From Bacteroidia bacterium (GTDB lineage: Bacteria > Bacteroidota > Bacteroidia > Bacteroidales > UBA932), in assembly GCA_030537315.1 (NCBI GenBank), contig JAUNNZ010000014.1:1-49679 (forward strand): a stretch of 49,679 nt of DNA, written 5' to 3'. The position numbers were made by a program, and so were the translations under genes. Positions 22,984-32,133 of this stretch are shown piece by piece; the stretch's first letter is position 1; each line of letters begins with the position of its first letter. Under the pieces are notes generated by a model that had not been told where the DNA came from, made no database searches, and was given only the letters and a program-made list of their open reading frames with translations.

Positions 22984-24003
22984 TTATTTCACTTCCCAGG
23001 TACTGCCGCTGTGAAGCAGGTCATCAACACAGTGGATCGTTGATTTTGCCATAACTTCCCTGACCTGATCACGCACCCCGTCATCGTAAGTGATATCCTT
23101 GACGTCACGGATGACGCCGAGAGCGACCGGATAGTCCGGACCCTTCATATCGGCGAGAGCCATATGGATGCCGATGTTGTCGGCGTGCGCGTCGTGAACA
23201 AGCACGTCGTCGAGGGTGAATCCGCCCTCTCCGATATGGATCACGCGTATCTTCTTGCCGTCATAGATGAGCCCCTTCTCGTTGTCCTTGCCGAAGACCA
23301 TCTTTTCTCCCTGGCGGAGTACGATGGTGTGGTCGGCCTTGACTGCCGGATCGGAAAGATTCCTGTGGGCGCCGTCATTGAAGATGACACAGTTGGTCAG
23401 CATCTCCATCACCGAGCAGCCGTCGTGAAGGGCGGCGGCAGTCATTATCTCTTCATTGAGCTTGAGTTCAACGTCAAGGCTGCGCGCGAAGAATGTTCCC
23501 TTCGCACCAAGTACAAGGGATCCCGGAATGAACGGATGCTCGACCGTACCGTAAGGTGACGTCTTTGTGATCGCCCCGAACTTCGACGTAGGACTGTACT
23601 GGCCCTTTGTCAAGCCGTAGATCTGGTTGTTGAAGAGGATGATGTTGATGTCTATATTCCTGCGGATGGCATGGATGAAGTGGTTTCCGCCGATGGCGAG
23701 GGCATCGCCATCACCGCAGGCCTGCCATACGGTCAGCCATGGGTTTGCCACCTTGATACCTGTGGAAATGGCCGTGGCGCGGCCGTGGATGCTATGGAAA
23801 CCATAAGTATCCATATAATACGGAAGGCGTGAGGAGCATCCTATGCCGGACACCACCACGTAACGTTCCTTGTCATAATTGAGGGCCTGGCTTACCTTAG
23901 GGAGTGCTCTCTGAAGTGAAGCGAGGACAGCGTGATCGCCACAACCCGGGCACCAGCGGACCTCCTGGTCGCTCTTGAAATCTTTGAATGTCAAATTTGC
24001 CAT
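22984..24003 (-). CDS. korB: 2-oxoacid:ferredoxin oxidoreductase, beta subunit
   Basis: A 339-residue thiamine-diphosphate subunit. CPGCGDHAVLASL near residue 18, SGIGCSSRLPYYM near 52, the TPP motif GDGDALAIGGNHF near 95 and NNQIYGLTKGQ near 122. With the alpha-gamma fusion upstream (3-nt gap) it oxidises a 2-oxoacid to the acyl-CoA with reduced ferredoxin, or fixes CO2 in reverse. The two-gene form and the adjacent gdhA favour 2-oxoglutarate, but pyruvate or branched 2-oxoacids are not excluded. Confidence 0.92.
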   Translation of the reverse strand: MANLTFKDFKSDQEVRWCPGCGDHAVLASLQRALPKVSQALNYDKERYVVVSGIGCSSRLPYYMDTYGFHSIHGRATAISTGIKVANPWLTVWQACGDGDALAIGGNHFIHAIRRNIDINIILFNNQIYGLTKGQYSPTSKFGAITKTSPYGTVEHPFIPGSLVLGAKGTFFARSLDVELKLNEEIMTAAALHDGCSVMEMLTNCVIFNDGAHRNLSDPAVKADHTIVLRQGEKMVFGKDNEKGLIYDGKKIRVIHIGEGGFTLDDVLVHDAHADNIGIHMALADMKGPDYPVALGVIRDVKDITYDDGVRDQVREVMAKSTIHCVDDLLHSGSTWEVK

Positions 24004-24006
24004 AGA

Positions 24007-25854
24007 CTACATCTCCTTTTTGATTGCCTCGATGAGCTCGCTCACGAGGAACGGTTGACCCTGAACCTTTCCGAACTTGTGGAAAGTGTACTGCGGATAC
24101 AGGCCCTGCAGATAGCTGGCGAACTGTCCGCTGTTGAGCTCGCACACCAGGAATTTCCTGTAGTGGGAGAAAATCTCCGCCGTATTTGGCGGAAGCGGGT
24201 TGATATAGTCGAAGTGGGTGTATGCCACAGGCACACCTTCTTCCTGCAGATCATGGATGGCACTGGCTATGTGGCCGTATGTACCACCCCAGCCGAGCAC
24301 GAGAAGTTCTCCTTCCTGCGGGCCGCGGACTACGAGGTCCGGAAGGTCCTTGGAAATGAGTTCGACTTTCTTCGCGCGCTCGCGAACCATTGTTTCGTGG
24401 TTCTGAGGATCCGTGGAAAGCACGCCGGCGTGGTTCTTTTCAAGTCCTCCGACACGATGCTCATAACCTTTCTGACCAGGAAGAGCCCACTGAGGGACCA
24501 TAGTCTCAGGATTTCTCTCGAACGGCTTGAATTTTTCACCTTCAGGAAGGACTCCGGTAACGAATGGCGGATGTATTTCAGGATAGTCCTTCATCCACGG
24601 AATGAGCCATGGCTCACTGCCGTTGCCAAGGAAACCCTCTGAAAGAAGAAGGACCGGAGTCATATGCTCAAGTGCGATCTTTGCGGCCATAAAGGCGGCG
24701 AAGAAGCAGTTTGCAGGAGAATGCGCGCAGATGACGGGAATAGGGCACTCGCCGTTCCGTCCATAAAGCGCCTGGTTCAGGTCGGTCTGTTCGGTCTTGG
24801 TAGGGAGGCCGGTGGAAGGGCCGCCGCGCTGAACGTCAACGACGACCAGCGGAAGTTCAGCCATTACGGCAAGTCCGAGAGCCTCGCTCTTAAGAGACAG
24901 GCCCGGACCGGATGTCGTGGTGACGGCAAGATTACCGGCGAATGCGGCGCCTATGGCGGTGCAGATGCCGGCGATTTCATCCTCCGCCTGGAGTGTCTTT
25001 GCTCCAAGGCTCTTGTGAAGGGCAAGCTCTTCGAGGATGGCGGTTGCCGGGGTAATAGGATAGGAACCGCAGAAAAGAGGAAGGCCGGACTTCTCCGAAG
25101 CGGCCAGAAGGCCCCAGGCGATTGCCTGGTTACCTGTCACATTCCTGTATGTACCCTTCTTCGCGGACTTCACCGGTTCGATGGTATATGTATTCGGGAT
25201 AGCCTGGACGTTGGCCGCATAGTTGAAACCATCGTCAAGAACCTTCTTGTTAGGAGCTATCACCTCAGGATGTTTCTTGGAGAATTTCTTCTCGAGATAG
25301 TCATAAACAGGCTGGAGAGGTCGGTTGAATATATAGCACGCGATTCCGAGCGTGAACATATTCTTGCATTTGAGCATGGACTTCAAGTCCATCCCGCTGT
25401 CCTTGAGGCTCTCCTTCGTCATCGTAGTTATAGGTGCGATGATGAGTGTCCTGTCTTCTACTGAAAGTTCTGTGAAAGGATTGTCTGTCGTAAAACCGGC
25501 TTTCTTGATGCCTGCGTCGTCAAAAGCATCCTCATCAATGAGGATCATCGCATGGCGCTTGCACCACTTGGCGTTGGCCTTGAGCGCTGCCGGGTTCATA
25601 GCGATGAGCATATCGCAGAAGTCGCCCGGAGTGGCCACCTCTTCGCTTCCGATATGAACCTGAAAACCGGACACGCCTGACACTGTGCCGTGCGGGGCAC
25701 GGATTTCAGCGGGGTAATCCGGGAACGTTGCAAGTCCGTTGCCATAGATTGCCGACATATCTGCAAAGAGCGAACCGGTGAGCTGCATACCGTCACCGGA
25801 ATCTCCTGCAAACCTTATCACGACATCTTTGGTGTCAATGACTTTATGTTGCAT
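24007..25854 (-). CDS. korA: 2-oxoacid:ferredoxin oxidoreductase, fused gamma-alpha subunit
   Basis: A 615-residue protein. Residues about 10-190 are the gamma domain (IRFAGDSGDGMQLTGSLFAD, then PAEIRAPHGTVSGVSG). The alpha domain follows, with GNQAIAWGLLAASEKSG, YPITPATAILEELA and TTSGPGLSLKSEALGLAVM. The fusion is the usual Bacteroidetes form. No separate ferredoxin-like delta subunit gene is adjacent. It is first in korA-korB; no TAnnTTTG box is clear in the 80 nt upstream. Confidence 0.92.
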   Translation of the reverse strand: MQHKVIDTKDVVIRFAGDSGDGMQLTGSLFADMSAIYGNGLATFPDYPAEIRAPHGTVSGVSGFQVHIGSEEVATPGDFCDMLIAMNPAALKANAKWCKRHAMILIDEDAFDDAGIKKAGFTTDNPFTELSVEDRTLIIAPITTMTKESLKDSGMDLKSMLKCKNMFTLGIACYIFNRPLQPVYDYLEKKFSKKHPEVIAPNKKVLDDGFNYAANVQAIPNTYTIEPVKSAKKGTYRNVTGNQAIAWGLLAASEKSGLPLFCGSYPITPATAILEELALHKSLGAKTLQAEDEIAGICTAIGAAFAGNLAVTTTSGPGLSLKSEALGLAVMAELPLVVVDVQRGGPSTGLPTKTEQTDLNQALYGRNGECPIPVICAHSPANCFFAAFMAAKIALEHMTPVLLLSEGFLGNGSEPWLIPWMKDYPEIHPPFVTGVLPEGEKFKPFERNPETMVPQWALPGQKGYEHRVGGLEKNHAGVLSTDPQNHETMVRERAKKVELISKDLPDLVVRGPQEGELLVLGWGGTYGHIASAIHDLQEEGVPVAYTHFDYINPLPPNTAEIFSHYRKFLVCELNSGQFASYLQGLYPQYTFHKFGKVQGQPFLVSELIEAIKKEM

Positions 25855-25887
25855 TATTTGTTATGTGGTTGTAGTGGTTTATATATT

Positions 25888-25920
25888 CATAAAGACCGGC
25901 ACGCAGTACCGGTCTTTATG
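25888..25920 (-). terminator. Terminator of the nadK-uppS-bamA-skp operon
   Basis: CATAAAGACCGG, 9-nt loop, CCGGTCTTTATG: perfect 12-bp stem 17 nt after the skp stop. Confidence 0.85.
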
Positions 25921-25937
25921 TAAGGGTCATCGCAGTA

Positions 25938-26501
25938 CTACTGCTGTGCTGCCTGTGCCTGGGCCTGGAGCTCCGCCTGGAGGGACTCGAGAGTGCGGTC
26001 AGCGGCAATGTTGAGAGCCTTGCGCGCTGCAGGGGTGAGGTCAGTGCTCTGTGCAGGGTCCACGTAAAGAGCGGTGGAGATGTCGAATACGAAGATATAT
26101 CCACCTTCCTTTGCGAGGTCCTGGACCGTATTGTTGGCCTTCTCATAGATAGGAGCCATCAGCTGCTGCTCCTGCTGCTGGAGTTCTGCCTGAACTGACT
26201 GGCCGAATTCCTGGATGCGCTGCTGGATCTCTGTGAGTTCCTTTTCCTTGCTCTCGCGGATTGACTGAGTCCAGGTAGAAGCCTTCTGCTGATACTGGCT
26301 GTACTTGGTGTTGAATTCCTCAACCATCGCCTGATATGTCTCCTGTGCCTCATTGTTTGAAGCAGTCATTGTAGCACGGGCCTGGTCAGCCTCAGGGCAA
26401 AGCTGTACGAGCTCCGAGAAGTTGACGTGGGCGAACTTCTGCTGAGCGAAGCCAGCCACTGAAACGAATGCCATAGCGGCGATCAAAAGAACCTTTTTCA
26501 T
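25938..26501 (-). CDS. skp: OmpH/Skp family periplasmic chaperone
   Basis: A 187-residue protein. Signal peptide MKKVLLIAAMAFVSVAGFAQ; the mature part begins QKFAHVNFSELVQLCPEADQ and then forms long charged, Gln-rich helices (about 45-120), the tentacles that hold unfolded outer-membrane proteins. The Ala/Gln-rich end is typical. It lies 27 nt after bamA, as in many Gram-negatives, supporting a role in barrel assembly. Confidence 0.92.
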   Translation of the reverse strand: MKKVLLIAAMAFVSVAGFAQQKFAHVNFSELVQLCPEADQARATMTASNNEAQETYQAMVEEFNTKYSQYQQKASTWTQSIRESKEKELTEIQQRIQEFGQSVQAELQQQEQQLMAPIYEKANNTVQDLAKEGGYIFVFDISTALYVDPAQSTDLTPAARKALNIAADRTLESLQAELQAQAQAAQQ

Positions 26502-26528
26502 AATTTTATTAATTTAATGATATTTCAA

Positions 26529-29117
26529 TTAAAACTGTTGTCCGATAACGAAGTGGAACTGGCTGCCGCCGCTCTTGGCGTCATCAAATCCGTAACCCCA
26601 GTCCACACCGAGAAGACCAATCATCGGTAAGAAGATGCGAACACCGACTCCAGCGCTGCGTTTGATCTGGAAAGGATTGAAATCTCTGATGTCCGACCAG
26701 CAGTTACCGCCCTCGAGGAATCCGAGTACGAAGATGGTTGAAGACGGCTGGAGAAGCACAGGATAGCGAAGTTCCACAGTGAACTTGTCATATACGTTAC
26801 CCGCGTAAGAATAACCTGATGAGTTATACTGCGACGGGAGGTATGGCGTAAGCGAATAGTTCTCGTAACCGCGAAGCGCTATGACTTCGTTGCCGTAAGT
26901 GCTGTAACCGGACATACCGTCGCCGCCGACGAGGAAGCCTTCGAACGGAGAATATCCCCACTTGCGGTTGTAATAGCCAACATAGCCGAACTGCGCGCGT
27001 GTCATAAGGACAAGGTCGCCTACGAGCTTGGTATAATGGGTGGCGTTGAATTTCCACTTGTGATACTCGATCCACCTGTATCGGTCAGCGGCGCTCCAGT
27101 TGTCGTAGTTGATGTCCTTGTAACTTGCGACAGGAACTTTCTCACCATCGTCATTGAAGTCGAACTTGCGGAACAGTGAGTATGGAGGCGTAAGCTGGAG
27201 GGAGAAACTCATATCAGAGCCCTGACGAGGATAAATCTGCTGGTCCGTAGAGTTTCTCGCGAGGGTGAGCGTATAGCTGAGGTTGTTGGAGATACCGTCA
27301 TCGAAGATGAAGTATCCTGAATACCAGTTGGTAAGCTTGTAGGTCTGCCAGCTGAGTCCGTGATAAAGGATGAAGTAGTTGTCAGGCCACTTCAAACGGT
27401 TACCCAACGAGGCGGAGAATCCGTAAACCTCCATCATACGGTCGCTGTTGAGGATATTGAGGGCGATGTATGAGTTGGTCTGGCGGGTATAGTACAAGCC
27501 GAGGTTGAGCGACATAGGCTTCTTGCCTGTAAGCCAAGGCTCGGTGAAGCTGGCGGACAGTGAGGTATAGTAGGTACCGTTGGTCTGGAAACGGAAGGAC
27601 AGCGTCTGTGCGTCTCCGAGAGGTACCGGCCTCCAGGCGTGCTTCTCGAACATTCGGTGAGTCGAGAAGTTGTTGAAGCTGACACCGACCGATGCGACGA
27701 AGGTGTTGCCACCCCAACCGCCGGAAACCTCAAGAGTTGATGAAGGCTTCTCGGTCACGTTATAGACGAGGTCAACGGTGTTGTTAAGCGCGTTCGGAAT
27801 GATCGAATAACCTGTGTGAGGGTCTGTGATCGCCTCGGCGTCAAACTGGCCGAGAGATGAAATCTCACGGATTGAGCGTTCGAAGTCGGACTGGCTGTAG
27901 AGGTAGCCCGGGCGGGTGAATATCTGTCGCCGCACGACCTTCTCGTTGGTGAGGTCATTGCCATTGATGACGATATTGTTCAAAGTGGCCTGCTTACCCT
28001 CTGAAATGCGCACTTCGACATCGACGGAGTCGTTCTGGATGTTGGTCTCGACAGGGGTGACGTTGAAGAACAGGTAACCGTTGTCACGGTAGAGCTTGGA
28101 AATGTCAAGTTCATTCTGCTTGCCGCCGCCGTAAAGACGCTTCTCCATTGTCACAAGGTCATAGACGTCGCCTTTCTTGACCTGAAGGACCTGATTCAAG
28201 GCGTCAGAAGAATAGACTGAGTTGCCGGTCCACTGGATATCACGGAAATAGTATTTGTCGCCCTCTTCGAAAACAAGGTCGATTCCGAGTTTGTTAGGCT
28301 CAACGTAGTAGATGGAGTCGCGGACAAGACGTGCGTCGCGGTAACCGGCCTCGTTGAAGGCGCTCAACGCGGCTTTCTTGTCATTGATATATTCCTTCTG
28401 ATCGAATTTCTTGCTGTGGAAGAAGTTGTAGATCTTGGCGGACTTCGTCTTCTTCATCTCCTTGGCGATCTTGAACTCCTTCACGTGATCGTTGCCGATG
28501 AAATTGATGTTCTTGATCTTGACCTTCTCGCCTTTGTCAACCGCAAAGTTCACACGGATCGCGTTCTTCACGACAGAATCCTTCTGCACCTCGGCCTTGA
28601 CCTGGCATTTGAGGAAACCTTTTTCGAAATAATATCTCTTGATGATGTCGCAGGAGGTCTTGTCGACATATTCGGAGAACTCACCGCCGCGACGGAGGTT
28701 CAGGCGGTCCTGAAGGTCCTTCTTCTCGCCCGACTTGATTCCGGAGAAAGTCCAGCGGGACATTCGCGGGCGCTCCTCGATGGCTATGGTGAAATAAGCC
28801 GTATCGAGAGCCGTCGGAACCGACGCCACCTTCACGCTGTCGATGTTGATCGCCACGTCCTCGAAGAAACGCTGAAGCCACAGGCGTTTCACGATGTTTG
28901 ACATCTCTTCGCTAGGGACCGTAACCTCCATACCAGGCTGAAGGCCTGTTTGGGATATTATCTGTTCGTTGCTGAAATAATGGTTCCCTTCCGTTCCGAT
29001 TCCGCCTACGATATATTTCTTCGGACGATTATAATCCACCTCGACGGGCTCCTGTGCAAAGGCTGAAAGCGCCAGCAGGGCCAGTGAAATGATGGATATT
29101 GTCCGTTTTAACGTCAT
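26529..29117 (-). CDS. bamA: Outer-membrane protein assembly factor BamA
   Basis: An 862-residue Omp85 protein. Signal peptide MTLKRTISIISLALLALSAF; about five POTRA repeats (residues 30-440); then a 16-strand barrel ending in IGQQF with terminal Phe. The conserved L6-type motif is GGDGMSGYSTYGNE in place of VRGF-like text, a Bacteroidetes variation. It inserts beta-barrels into the outer membrane with BamD (36490). It sits between uppS and skp. Confidence 0.95.
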   Translation of the reverse strand: MTLKRTISIISLALLALSAFAQEPVEVDYNRPKKYIVGGIGTEGNHYFSNEQIISQTGLQPGMEVTVPSEEMSNIVKRLWLQRFFEDVAINIDSVKVASVPTALDTAYFTIAIEERPRMSRWTFSGIKSGEKKDLQDRLNLRRGGEFSEYVDKTSCDIIKRYYFEKGFLKCQVKAEVQKDSVVKNAIRVNFAVDKGEKVKIKNINFIGNDHVKEFKIAKEMKKTKSAKIYNFFHSKKFDQKEYINDKKAALSAFNEAGYRDARLVRDSIYYVEPNKLGIDLVFEEGDKYYFRDIQWTGNSVYSSDALNQVLQVKKGDVYDLVTMEKRLYGGGKQNELDISKLYRDNGYLFFNVTPVETNIQNDSVDVEVRISEGKQATLNNIVINGNDLTNEKVVRRQIFTRPGYLYSQSDFERSIREISSLGQFDAEAITDPHTGYSIIPNALNNTVDLVYNVTEKPSSTLEVSGGWGGNTFVASVGVSFNNFSTHRMFEKHAWRPVPLGDAQTLSFRFQTNGTYYTSLSASFTEPWLTGKKPMSLNLGLYYTRQTNSYIALNILNSDRMMEVYGFSASLGNRLKWPDNYFILYHGLSWQTYKLTNWYSGYFIFDDGISNNLSYTLTLARNSTDQQIYPRQGSDMSFSLQLTPPYSLFRKFDFNDDGEKVPVASYKDINYDNWSAADRYRWIEYHKWKFNATHYTKLVGDLVLMTRAQFGYVGYYNRKWGYSPFEGFLVGGDGMSGYSTYGNEVIALRGYENYSLTPYLPSQYNSSGYSYAGNVYDKFTVELRYPVLLQPSSTIFVLGFLEGGNCWSDIRDFNPFQIKRSAGVGVRIFLPMIGLLGVDWGYGFDDAKSGGSQFHFVIGQQF

Positions 29118-29149
29118 ACTCTATAAAATAGTCCGCAAATATACACGAA

Positions 29150-29857
29150 TTATTTGACTTTTCCGAAACGTCTGTCACGCGAAGCGAACTCCTCGATGGC
29201 ATCGTAAAACTGCTCCTTACGGAAATCGGGCCAAAGTGTGTCGGTAAACACGAACTCCGTATAAGCCGATTGCCAGAGCAGATAGTTGCTGAGCCTCTTC
29301 TCGCCGGAAGTCCTGATAAGCAGATCCGGGTCCGGAACACCGTCCGTAACGAGATAGCGGCTGAAATCCTCCGCCTCAAATTTCTTCTCGGGATGATTTA
29401 TCAAATCGTGTGCCATCTTTTCCGCAGCCTGCAGGATATCCCACTTTCCACTGTAACTCAGGAAAAGTATCATAGTGAATCCCGTATTGGCGGCGGTGCT
29501 GGCCATAATCTTGTCGATAGTGGCATTAAGCCCGTCTGAAAGCCTCGCCCTGTTTCCAAGAACCATAAAACGGACATTGTGCTCCTGGAAATTGTCAAGT
29601 TCCCCGACCATGGCCTTGCCCATAAGTTCCATAAGCGCGTCCACCTCTGCGGCGGGACGGCCCCAGTTCTCCTCCGAGAAAGCGTAGAACGATGCGAAGG
29701 GGATCTTCCATTCGACGCAGCACTCCATGACGGCACGGACACTCTCGACACCTTCGAAATGCCCGAATACCCTTTCCTTTCCCCTCTCTTTGGCCCAACG
29801 GCCGTTTCCATCCATAATTATGGACACATGTGTCGGAATCTTGCTTGGAGCTTTCAT
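29150..29857 (-). CDS. uppS: Undecaprenyl diphosphate synthase (isoprenyl transferase)
   Basis: A 235-residue cis-prenyltransferase. HVSIIMDGNGRWAKERGKER holds the catalytic Asp of the first motif; later YAFSEENWGRP and the C-terminal DLLIRTSGEKRLSNYLLWQ bind isopentenyl diphosphate. It makes the C55 lipid carrier for cell wall and surface glycans from MEP-pathway units. It begins 2 nt after nadK and precedes bamA by 32 nt. Confidence 0.96.
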   Translation of the reverse strand: MKAPSKIPTHVSIIMDGNGRWAKERGKERVFGHFEGVESVRAVMECCVEWKIPFASFYAFSEENWGRPAAEVDALMELMGKAMVGELDNFQEHNVRFMVLGNRARLSDGLNATIDKIMASTAANTGFTMILFLSYSGKWDILQAAEKMAHDLINHPEKKFEAEDFSRYLVTDGVPDPDLLIRTSGEKRLSNYLLWQSAYTEFVFTDTLWPDFRKEQFYDAIEEFASRDRRFGKVK

Positions 29858-29859
29858 AT

Positions 29860-30675
29860 TCAGTTGTTGGAGTTTCTGACGTCTTCACCCCAGTGAAGCC
29901 TCTCGCGGAGCGCATCGTAGAAGTTTGCCTTCGCAAGGCGGAGCCTCTTCAGGCTCTTGTCAGCGGCGCCTATTGTGATGACGGAGTCGGTAGGAATTAC
30001 GAAGTTTCTGTTGTCCATAGTGAAAATCGCATTGTCTTCGCGCGAGCGGAAAGTGATGCGTACCACCGAAGTGGACGGGACTACCAGCGGTCGTACATTC
30101 AGGTTGTGCGGGGATACTGGCGCGACGATGAGCACGTGGGCGTCAGGAGAGCATATCGGACCGCCGATGCTCAACGAATATGCGGTGCTGCCGGAACTGG
30201 TGGCCACAAGGATGCCGTCCGCCCAATAGGTCGGCAGCGGCACGCCGTCTATCGACACGTCAACCCCAAGCATAGAAGCGCCGGAGCGCATAACCGTCGT
30301 CTCGTTCAGCGCGTATGGCCAGTAATCTTCCTTGATTCCCTGTGCGTCAACGTGAAGCATATCACGGTTCTCAACGGAAAATCCGTTACCCAGCAAAGCA
30401 TTCGCCACATCGTCCGGCTTGTTCTCGGAAAGGAATCCGAGACGTCCGAGATTGACGCCGACAACCGGAAGGTCGGCAGGGAGGGCCAGGCGTGCGGCGG
30501 ACAGGAAAGTGCCGTCGCCGCCGAAGCTCAGAAGGGCGTCGGTTCCGGCTTGGATATCTTCCGGGAAAACTGCTTCGTAAACGGTACAGCCGGCAGTTCT
30601 GAGACTGTCGAGCAGGCCTTCGAGTCGGGCGTCGTCGCGCAGCTTTTGATTATGGATAAACCAGGCGAATTTCAT
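29860..30675 (-). CDS. nadK: NAD kinase
   Basis: A 271-residue kinase phosphorylating NAD to [17 protein letters not shown] near residue 60 is the diphosphate motif; NETTVMRSG and [15 protein letters not shown] are the conserved NAD-binding blocks. ATG at 30673-30675 is chosen because a -7 box lies 9 nt upstream; a longer frame to 30873 runs through the promoter and the divergent pdxJ gene. First gene of nadK-uppS-bamA-skp. Confidence 0.95.
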   Translation of the reverse strand: MKFAWFIHNQKLRDDARLEGLLDSLRTAGCTVYEAVFPEDIQAGTDALLSFGGDGTFLSAARLALPADLPVVGVNLGRLGFLSENKPDDVANALLGNGFSVENRDMLHVDAQGIKEDYWPYALNETTVMRSGASMLGVDVSIDGVPLPTYWADGILVATSSGSTAYSLSIGGPICSPDAHVLIVAPVSPHNLNVRPLVVPSTSVVRITFRSREDNAIFTMDNRNFVIPTDSVITIGAADKSLKRLRLAKANFYDALRERLHWGEDVRNSNN

Positions 30676-30684
30676 AATGGACTT

Positions 30685-30692
30685 CAAATTTA
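30685..30692 (-). promoter_or_regulatory. -7 box of nadK
   Basis: The minus strand reads TAAATTTG, 9 nt before the ATG; -33 element weak. Confidence 0.65.
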
Positions 30693-30724
30693 GCACATTA
30701 TTTAGATATTTACATAGAATTGAG

Positions 30725-30732
30725 TACTTTTG
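30725..30732 (+). promoter_or_regulatory. -7 box of pdxJ
   Basis: TACTTTTG within the palindrome GTACTTTTGTAC, 22 nt before the ATG; divergent from nadK. Confidence 0.6.
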
Positions 30733-30754
30733 TACTGACAAAGTCAGTATAAAA

Positions 30755-31474
30755 ATGACCAGGCTAAGCGTTAATATCAACAAGATCGCCACCATACGCA
30801 ACGCTCGCGGAGGCAATATGCCGGACGTCACGAAAGCGGCCCTTGACTGCGAACGTTTCGGCGCAGAAGGCATAACCGTCCACCCGCGTCCGGACGAACG
30901 TCATATCAGGTATTCCGACGTGAGGGAAATACGTCCTCTCCTGAAGACGGAATTCAATATGGAAGGCAACCCTACGGGCAGTTTCACAGCCCTTGTCTGT
31001 GAGGTCGTCCCCGACCAGGTAACCCTGGTTCCAGACGCCCCGGACGCAATCACTTCCAATGCCGGATGGGACACGGTGCGCAACTATGCCTTTCTCTCCA
31101 GGTTATGCAGCACATTCCGCGACAGAGGCATCAGGACATCGATTTTCATAGATCCTGACCCGAAAATGGCTGAAGGCGCAGCACGCTGCGGAGCCGACCG
31201 TGTCGAGCTCTATACCGCCGGCTATGCCGCCGGTTACCCTTTCGGCAGGGAGAAAGCCATCGAGCCATATCTGGCGACAGCTGAAAGGGTGCGGGAACTG
31301 GGCCTCGGGCTCAACGCCGGTCATGACCTGTCTCTGGAAAACCTTGAATATTTCATCCGCACCATCCCTTGGGTGGACGAAGTCAGCATCGGGCACGCGC
31401 TCATATGTGACGCGCTATATATGGGTCTTGAGCCAACTATCGCCGCATATCTTGGCAAGATTCGGATTTTTTAA
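30755..31474 (+). CDS. pdxJ: Pyridoxine 5'-phosphate synthase
   Basis: A 239-residue TIM-barrel enzyme joining 1-deoxyxylulose 5-phosphate and 3-amino-2-oxopropyl phosphate into pyridoxine phosphate. N-terminal [17 protein letters not shown], then [24 protein letters not shown] and [10 protein letters not shown]; catalytic His and Glu regions are present. The ATG at 30755 is used; an in-frame ATG at 30677 lies before the promoter. It shares the substrate DXP with dxr. Confidence 0.96.
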   Translation: MTRLSVNINKIATIRNARGGNMPDVTKAALDCERFGAEGITVHPRPDERHIRYSDVREIRPLLKTEFNMEGNPTGSFTALVCEVVPDQVTLVPDAPDAITSNAGWDTVRNYAFLSRLCSTFRDRGIRTSIFIDPDPKMAEGAARCGADRVELYTAGYAAGYPFGREKAIEPYLATAERVRELGLGLNAGHDLSLENLEYFIRTIPWVDEVSIGHALICDALYMGLEPTIAAYLGKIRIF

Positions 31475-31475
31475 C

Positions 31476-31483
31476 TATTTTTG
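31476..31483 (+). promoter_or_regulatory. -7 box of the OmpH-like lipoprotein gene
   Basis: TATTTTTG directly after the pdxJ stop and 35 nt before the next ATG. Confidence 0.6.
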
Positions 31484-31518
31484 CCCCTCAATACGGAATA
31501 TAACAATCTAAAATAGAA

Positions 31519-32130
31519 ATGAAAAAGTTAACTCTCATCATCAGCACCGTTGCCGCTATCAGCGCCATCGCTCTGATCACTCCTGCCTGCACCGGCAGCA
31601 GCAACAACAACGTCAAGGCCGTTGCAGACTCAACCATCGCTCCGGGCTCAATCGTTTATTTCAACCTCGATAAAGTCCTTCAGGATTACGATATGGCGAA
31701 TGACCTCCGCAGCGTCGTCGAGACCAAGGTGAACAGCATCAACCAGGAAGTCACCCGCCGCGGCAACAAGCTCGAGAAAGACATACAGGCTTTCCAGGAC
31801 AAGATGAACAAGGGCCTCCTCACCCAGTCAACATACGAGGTTCAGAGCCAGAAGCTCGCTCAGCAGCAGCAGGAATTCGAGGCTTACGCCAACCAGAAGC
31901 AGAACGAGATCCTCGAGGAGCAGAACGTGATGATGAACCAGCTTGCAGACGCAATCAAGACTTTCGTTGACTCATACAACGAGGCTAAGGGCTATGCCAT
32001 GATCATCGCCACCCAGGGTGCCATCCTCCCTGCACCGGTCGTTACCGGAGACCCTGCACTTGACATCACCGACGACATCCTCGAAGGCCTCAACGCAGAG
32101 TATGTCAAAACAAAGGGCCAAACCGAGTAA
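31519..32130 (+). CDS. OmpH-like protein with predicted lipoprotein signal
   Basis: A 203-residue protein. The signal ends ALITPACTG, giving a lipobox with Cys 24. The mature part keeps the Skp/OmpH pattern: short start SIVYFNLDKVLQDYDMAND, a long charged coiled segment (about 65-140, Gln-rich), and a C-terminal beta part (YAMIIATQGAILPAP). A classical, soluble Skp is encoded at 25938, so this is a second, probably membrane-anchored member. It precedes a glycosyltransferase by 3 nt. Client proteins unknown. Confidence 0.83.
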   Translation: MKKLTLIISTVAAISAIALITPACTGSSNNNVKAVADSTIAPGSIVYFNLDKVLQDYDMANDLRSVVETKVNSINQEVTRRGNKLEKDIQAFQDKMNKGLLTQSTYEVQSQKLAQQQQEFEAYANQKQNEILEEQNVMMNQLADAIKTFVDSYNEAKGYAMIIATQGAILPAPVVTGDPALDITDDILEGLNAEYVKTKGQTE

Positions 32131-32133
32131 ATT

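Noticed and set aside
22984-25854. KorAB as pyruvate:ferredoxin oxidoreductase
   Set aside because: Bacteroidetes pyruvate enzymes are usually one long polypeptide; the two-gene gamma-alpha plus beta form points to another 2-oxoacid, though not proven.
30677-30754. An earlier ATG start for pdxJ
   Set aside because: It lies upstream of the -7 box at 30725-30732, and the added residues do not fit the PdxJ N-terminus.
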